In this document: positions 8,997 to 10,250 of the stretch, in pieces
How the letters are laid out: the number at the start of each line of letters is the position of its first letter
Position numbering within the stretch: position 1 is the first letter of the stretch
DNA from: Dokdonella_A sp049583635
GTDB taxonomy: Bacteria > Pseudomonadota > Gammaproteobacteria > Xanthomonadales > Rhodanobacteraceae
Reading direction: 5' to 3'
Assembly: GCA_049583635.1 (NCBI GenBank)
Contig: JBAUWF010000114.1
Location: forward strand, 1 to 10,250
DNA: 10,250 nt
Notes under the pieces: model-generated
Database searches by the model: none
The model's input: only the letters and a program-made list of their open reading frames with translations
What the model was told of the DNA's origin: nothing
Program-made: the position numbers and the translations under genes

Positions 8997-9002
8997 TACA
9001 AT
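8997..9002 (+). promoter_or_regulatory. Candidate -10 box directly before the small cysteine-motif gene
   Basis: TACAAT matches the sigma-70 -10 consensus at five of six positions and ends 6 bases before the ATG at 9009. Transcription would then begin at or within a base or two of the start codon, making the mRNA leaderless, which agrees with the absence of a Shine-Dalgarno site. The -35 region is poor. Confidence 0.3.
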
Positions 9003-9008
9003 GGACCA

Positions 9009-9242
9009 ATGAAGTCATTGCCCGAACCCACTCTGCGCGCCCAACGCGCCGTGATCACCGGCGTGGCCGGGTCGCCCGAGCCCCCGGCAGCGGACGACCC
9101 GCCGCCACGGCGCCCGCAGGAACCGGACCCGGCGGATTGTTGCGGCGAGGGTTGCGTGCACTGCGTGTTCGACGTGTATGACGAAGCGCTCGAGCGCTAT
9201 CGCCGAGCGCTCGAGCGATGGCGTGAGCGGCATCCCGAATGA
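9009..9242 (+). CDS. Small cysteine-motif protein, oxidoreductase-like domain
   Basis: Protein of 77 residues. After a Pro-rich, probably disordered N-terminal half comes DPADCCGEGCVHCVFDVYDE (40-59), with Cys44, Cys45, Cys49 and Cys52 in a CC-x3-C-x2-C pattern. This matches the oxidoreductase-like N-terminal domain (Pfam Oxidored-like) also found in eukaryotic mitochondrial proteins. The name is historical, and a metal- or Fe-S-binding role is plausible but unproven. The C-terminus is an amphipathic Arg/Glu-rich helix carrying ALER twice, seven residues apart. There is no signal peptide. The start is the only in-frame ATG that gives the whole protein. It lacks a Shine-Dalgarno site and may be leaderless. 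The gene is divergent from the M14 gene (109 bp between starts) and lies 97 bp before the VWA lipoprotein gene. Confidence 0.85.
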   Translation: MKSLPEPTLRAQRAVITGVAGSPEPPAADDPPPRRPQEPDPADCCGEGCVHCVFDVYDEALERYRRALERWRERHPE

Positions 9243-9324
9243 AGACCGTCCATCGACGACTGGATTTTTCAAGGTTCGCTTAACCCCGTTCGCCACGCTG
9301 GTGCGTTCAATGCCATGACTTCCC

Positions 9325-9330
9325 AAGAGG
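9325..9330 (+). promoter_or_regulatory. Shine-Dalgarno of the VWA lipoprotein gene
   Basis: AAGAGG lies 9 bases before the ATG at 9340. Nearby ATGs at 9315 and 9333 are in other frames, so this site and the following lipoprotein signal fix the start. Confidence 0.65.
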
Positions 9331-9339
9331 CCATGCCCG

Positions 9340-10250
9340 ATGAACGCCAAAGCACTCCTTCGTTGCATCCTGATCGCCATCGTCGTCGCCGTTGCCGGCT
9401 GCACGACATCTCCGAATCCGACCAACCCGCCCGGACAGCAGCCGCCTGCTGAGCCGCATGCGACAGTGAAATCCGAATCCCCGGCGAAACCACCGCAGGT
9501 ATCACCGACTCCGATACCTGCGCCCGGGCCGCTCGCGCAACGCAATCTGGCCGCGACACCGACGCCACCCGCAGCGGACGCGATCCGCTCGCGGGAACTC
9601 AAGGCATCGAACGAGGCCTTCGCACAAGGCTTCGTCATGTCCGTGCCGCCGCAACCGCTGCCGGGCACGATCAATCGCGAGAATTACACACACTACGACG
9701 ACAATCCGGTGCACGCGGTCGCCGAGGCACCGGTATCGACTTTCAGCATCGATGTCGATACCGGCTCCTACACCAATGTGCGCCGCATGCTCGAGGAGGG
9801 TCGCCTGCCGCCGGCCGATGCGGTGCGCGCCGAGGAGTTCATCAACTACTTCGACTACGCCTACGCCCCGCCGGCGGAACGCCGCACGCCATTCAGCGTA
9901 ACCACCGAACTCGCACCCGCGCCGTGGAATGCGGAGCGCCAGTTGTTGCTGGTCGGCATCCAGGGCTATCGCGTACCGGTCGCGCAGATACCGGCCGTGA
10001 ATCTTGTGTTCCTGGTCGATACCTCCGGTTCAATGAACGAGCCGAGCAAGCTGCCGCTGCTCAAGGCGTCGCTCAAACAACTGGTGCCAAAGCTGCGCGC
10101 GAACGATCGCATCGCAATCGTCACCTACGCCGGCAGTGCCGGGCTGGCGCTGGCGTCGACGCCCGGGGACCAGCATGCCCGCATCGCGGCAGCAATCGAT
10201 GCCATGCAACCGGCCGGCTCGACCAACGGTCAGGCCGGGATCGAACTGGC
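9340..10250 (+). CDS. VWA-domain lipoprotein (YfbK-like), 5' part only
   Basis: Envelope lipoprotein of which 303 residues are visible; it runs off the right edge, and the family is usually about 550 to 600 long. Residues 1-20 form a lipoprotein signal with lipobox VAGC, so Cys21 would be acylated. Thr22 after it favours outer-membrane sorting. A Pro/Thr-rich linker (about 22-90) follows. The von Willebrand N-terminal domain comes next, with APVSTFSIDVDTGSYTNVRR and a following LPPADAVRAEEFINYFDY block. The VWA domain begins near 218 with the MIDAS motif DTSGS (Asp227, Ser229, Ser231) and Thr295 in GSTNG, so metal binding looks intact. A C-terminal DUF3520 domain is expected outside the window. 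VWA domains mediate metal-dependent protein contacts; the partner is unknown. Start chosen for the AAGAGG site and the lipobox. Confidence 0.92.
   Translation, partial: MNAKALLRCILIAIVVAVAGCTTSPNPTNPPGQQPPAEPHATVKSESPAKPPQVSPTPIPAPGPLAQRNLAATPTPPAADAIRSRELKASNEAFAQGFVMSVPPQPLPGTINRENYTHYDDNPVHAVAEAPVSTFSIDVDTGSYTNVRRMLEEGRLPPADAVRAEEFINYFDYAYAPPAERRTPFSVTTELAPAPWNAERQLLLVGIQGYRVPVAQIPAVNLVFLVDTSGSMNEPSKLPLLKASLKQLVPKLRANDRIAIVTYAGSAGLALASTPGDQHARIAAAIDAMQPAGSTNGQAGIEL

Overview
The window looks like ordinary chromosome from a GC-rich gammaproteobacterium, most likely of the Xanthomonadales/Lysobacterales (Lysobacter, Dokdonella or Rhodanobacter type). This placement is an inference from the strong G/C bias at third codon positions, the Lys-C-like secreted serine protease with a family-typical C-terminal extension, the small basic MAKPNYQFEKRQR protein, and the M14 peptidase with a GATase-like tail. 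No phylogenetic test was possible. I see no tRNA, rRNA, CRISPR array, phage gene or complete insertion sequence.

Layout from left to right: the 5' end of a cold-shock protein gene runs off the left edge on the minus strand. A promoter/leader region of about 340 bp follows, then a 53-residue basic protein (+). A 240-bp gap with a perfect 18-bp inverted repeat precedes a rhomboid intramembrane protease (-). The rhomboid gene is divergent from a secreted trypsin-like protease (+, 618 residues). That protease gene converges, across a short dyad, on a minus-strand group. In transcription order the group is a large secreted M14 carboxypeptidase, a YheS-like ABC-F ATPase and a GNAT acetyltransferase. 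Divergent from the M14 gene on the plus strand are a small cysteine-motif protein (oxidoreductase-like domain) and a VWA lipoprotein that runs off the right edge.

Functionally the window has two themes. The first is cell-surface or secreted proteolysis: the rhomboid, the S1 protease and the M14 peptidase, together with the VWA lipoprotein at the envelope. The second is translation and stress housekeeping: the cold-shock protein, the ABC-F ATPase and a RimJ/RimL-type acetyltransferase. The ABC-F and GNAT genes are 27 bp apart and probably form one transcript. The other genes look individually transcribed.

I found no convincing new multi-gene system. The points most worth a second look are the ABC-F protein with no C-terminal extension and an insert in its second ATPase domain, the C-terminal domain of the S1 protease, the long perfect inverted repeat behind the rhomboid gene, a possibly leaderless small cysteine-motif gene, and a dyad resembling an insertion-sequence end at 3582-3612.
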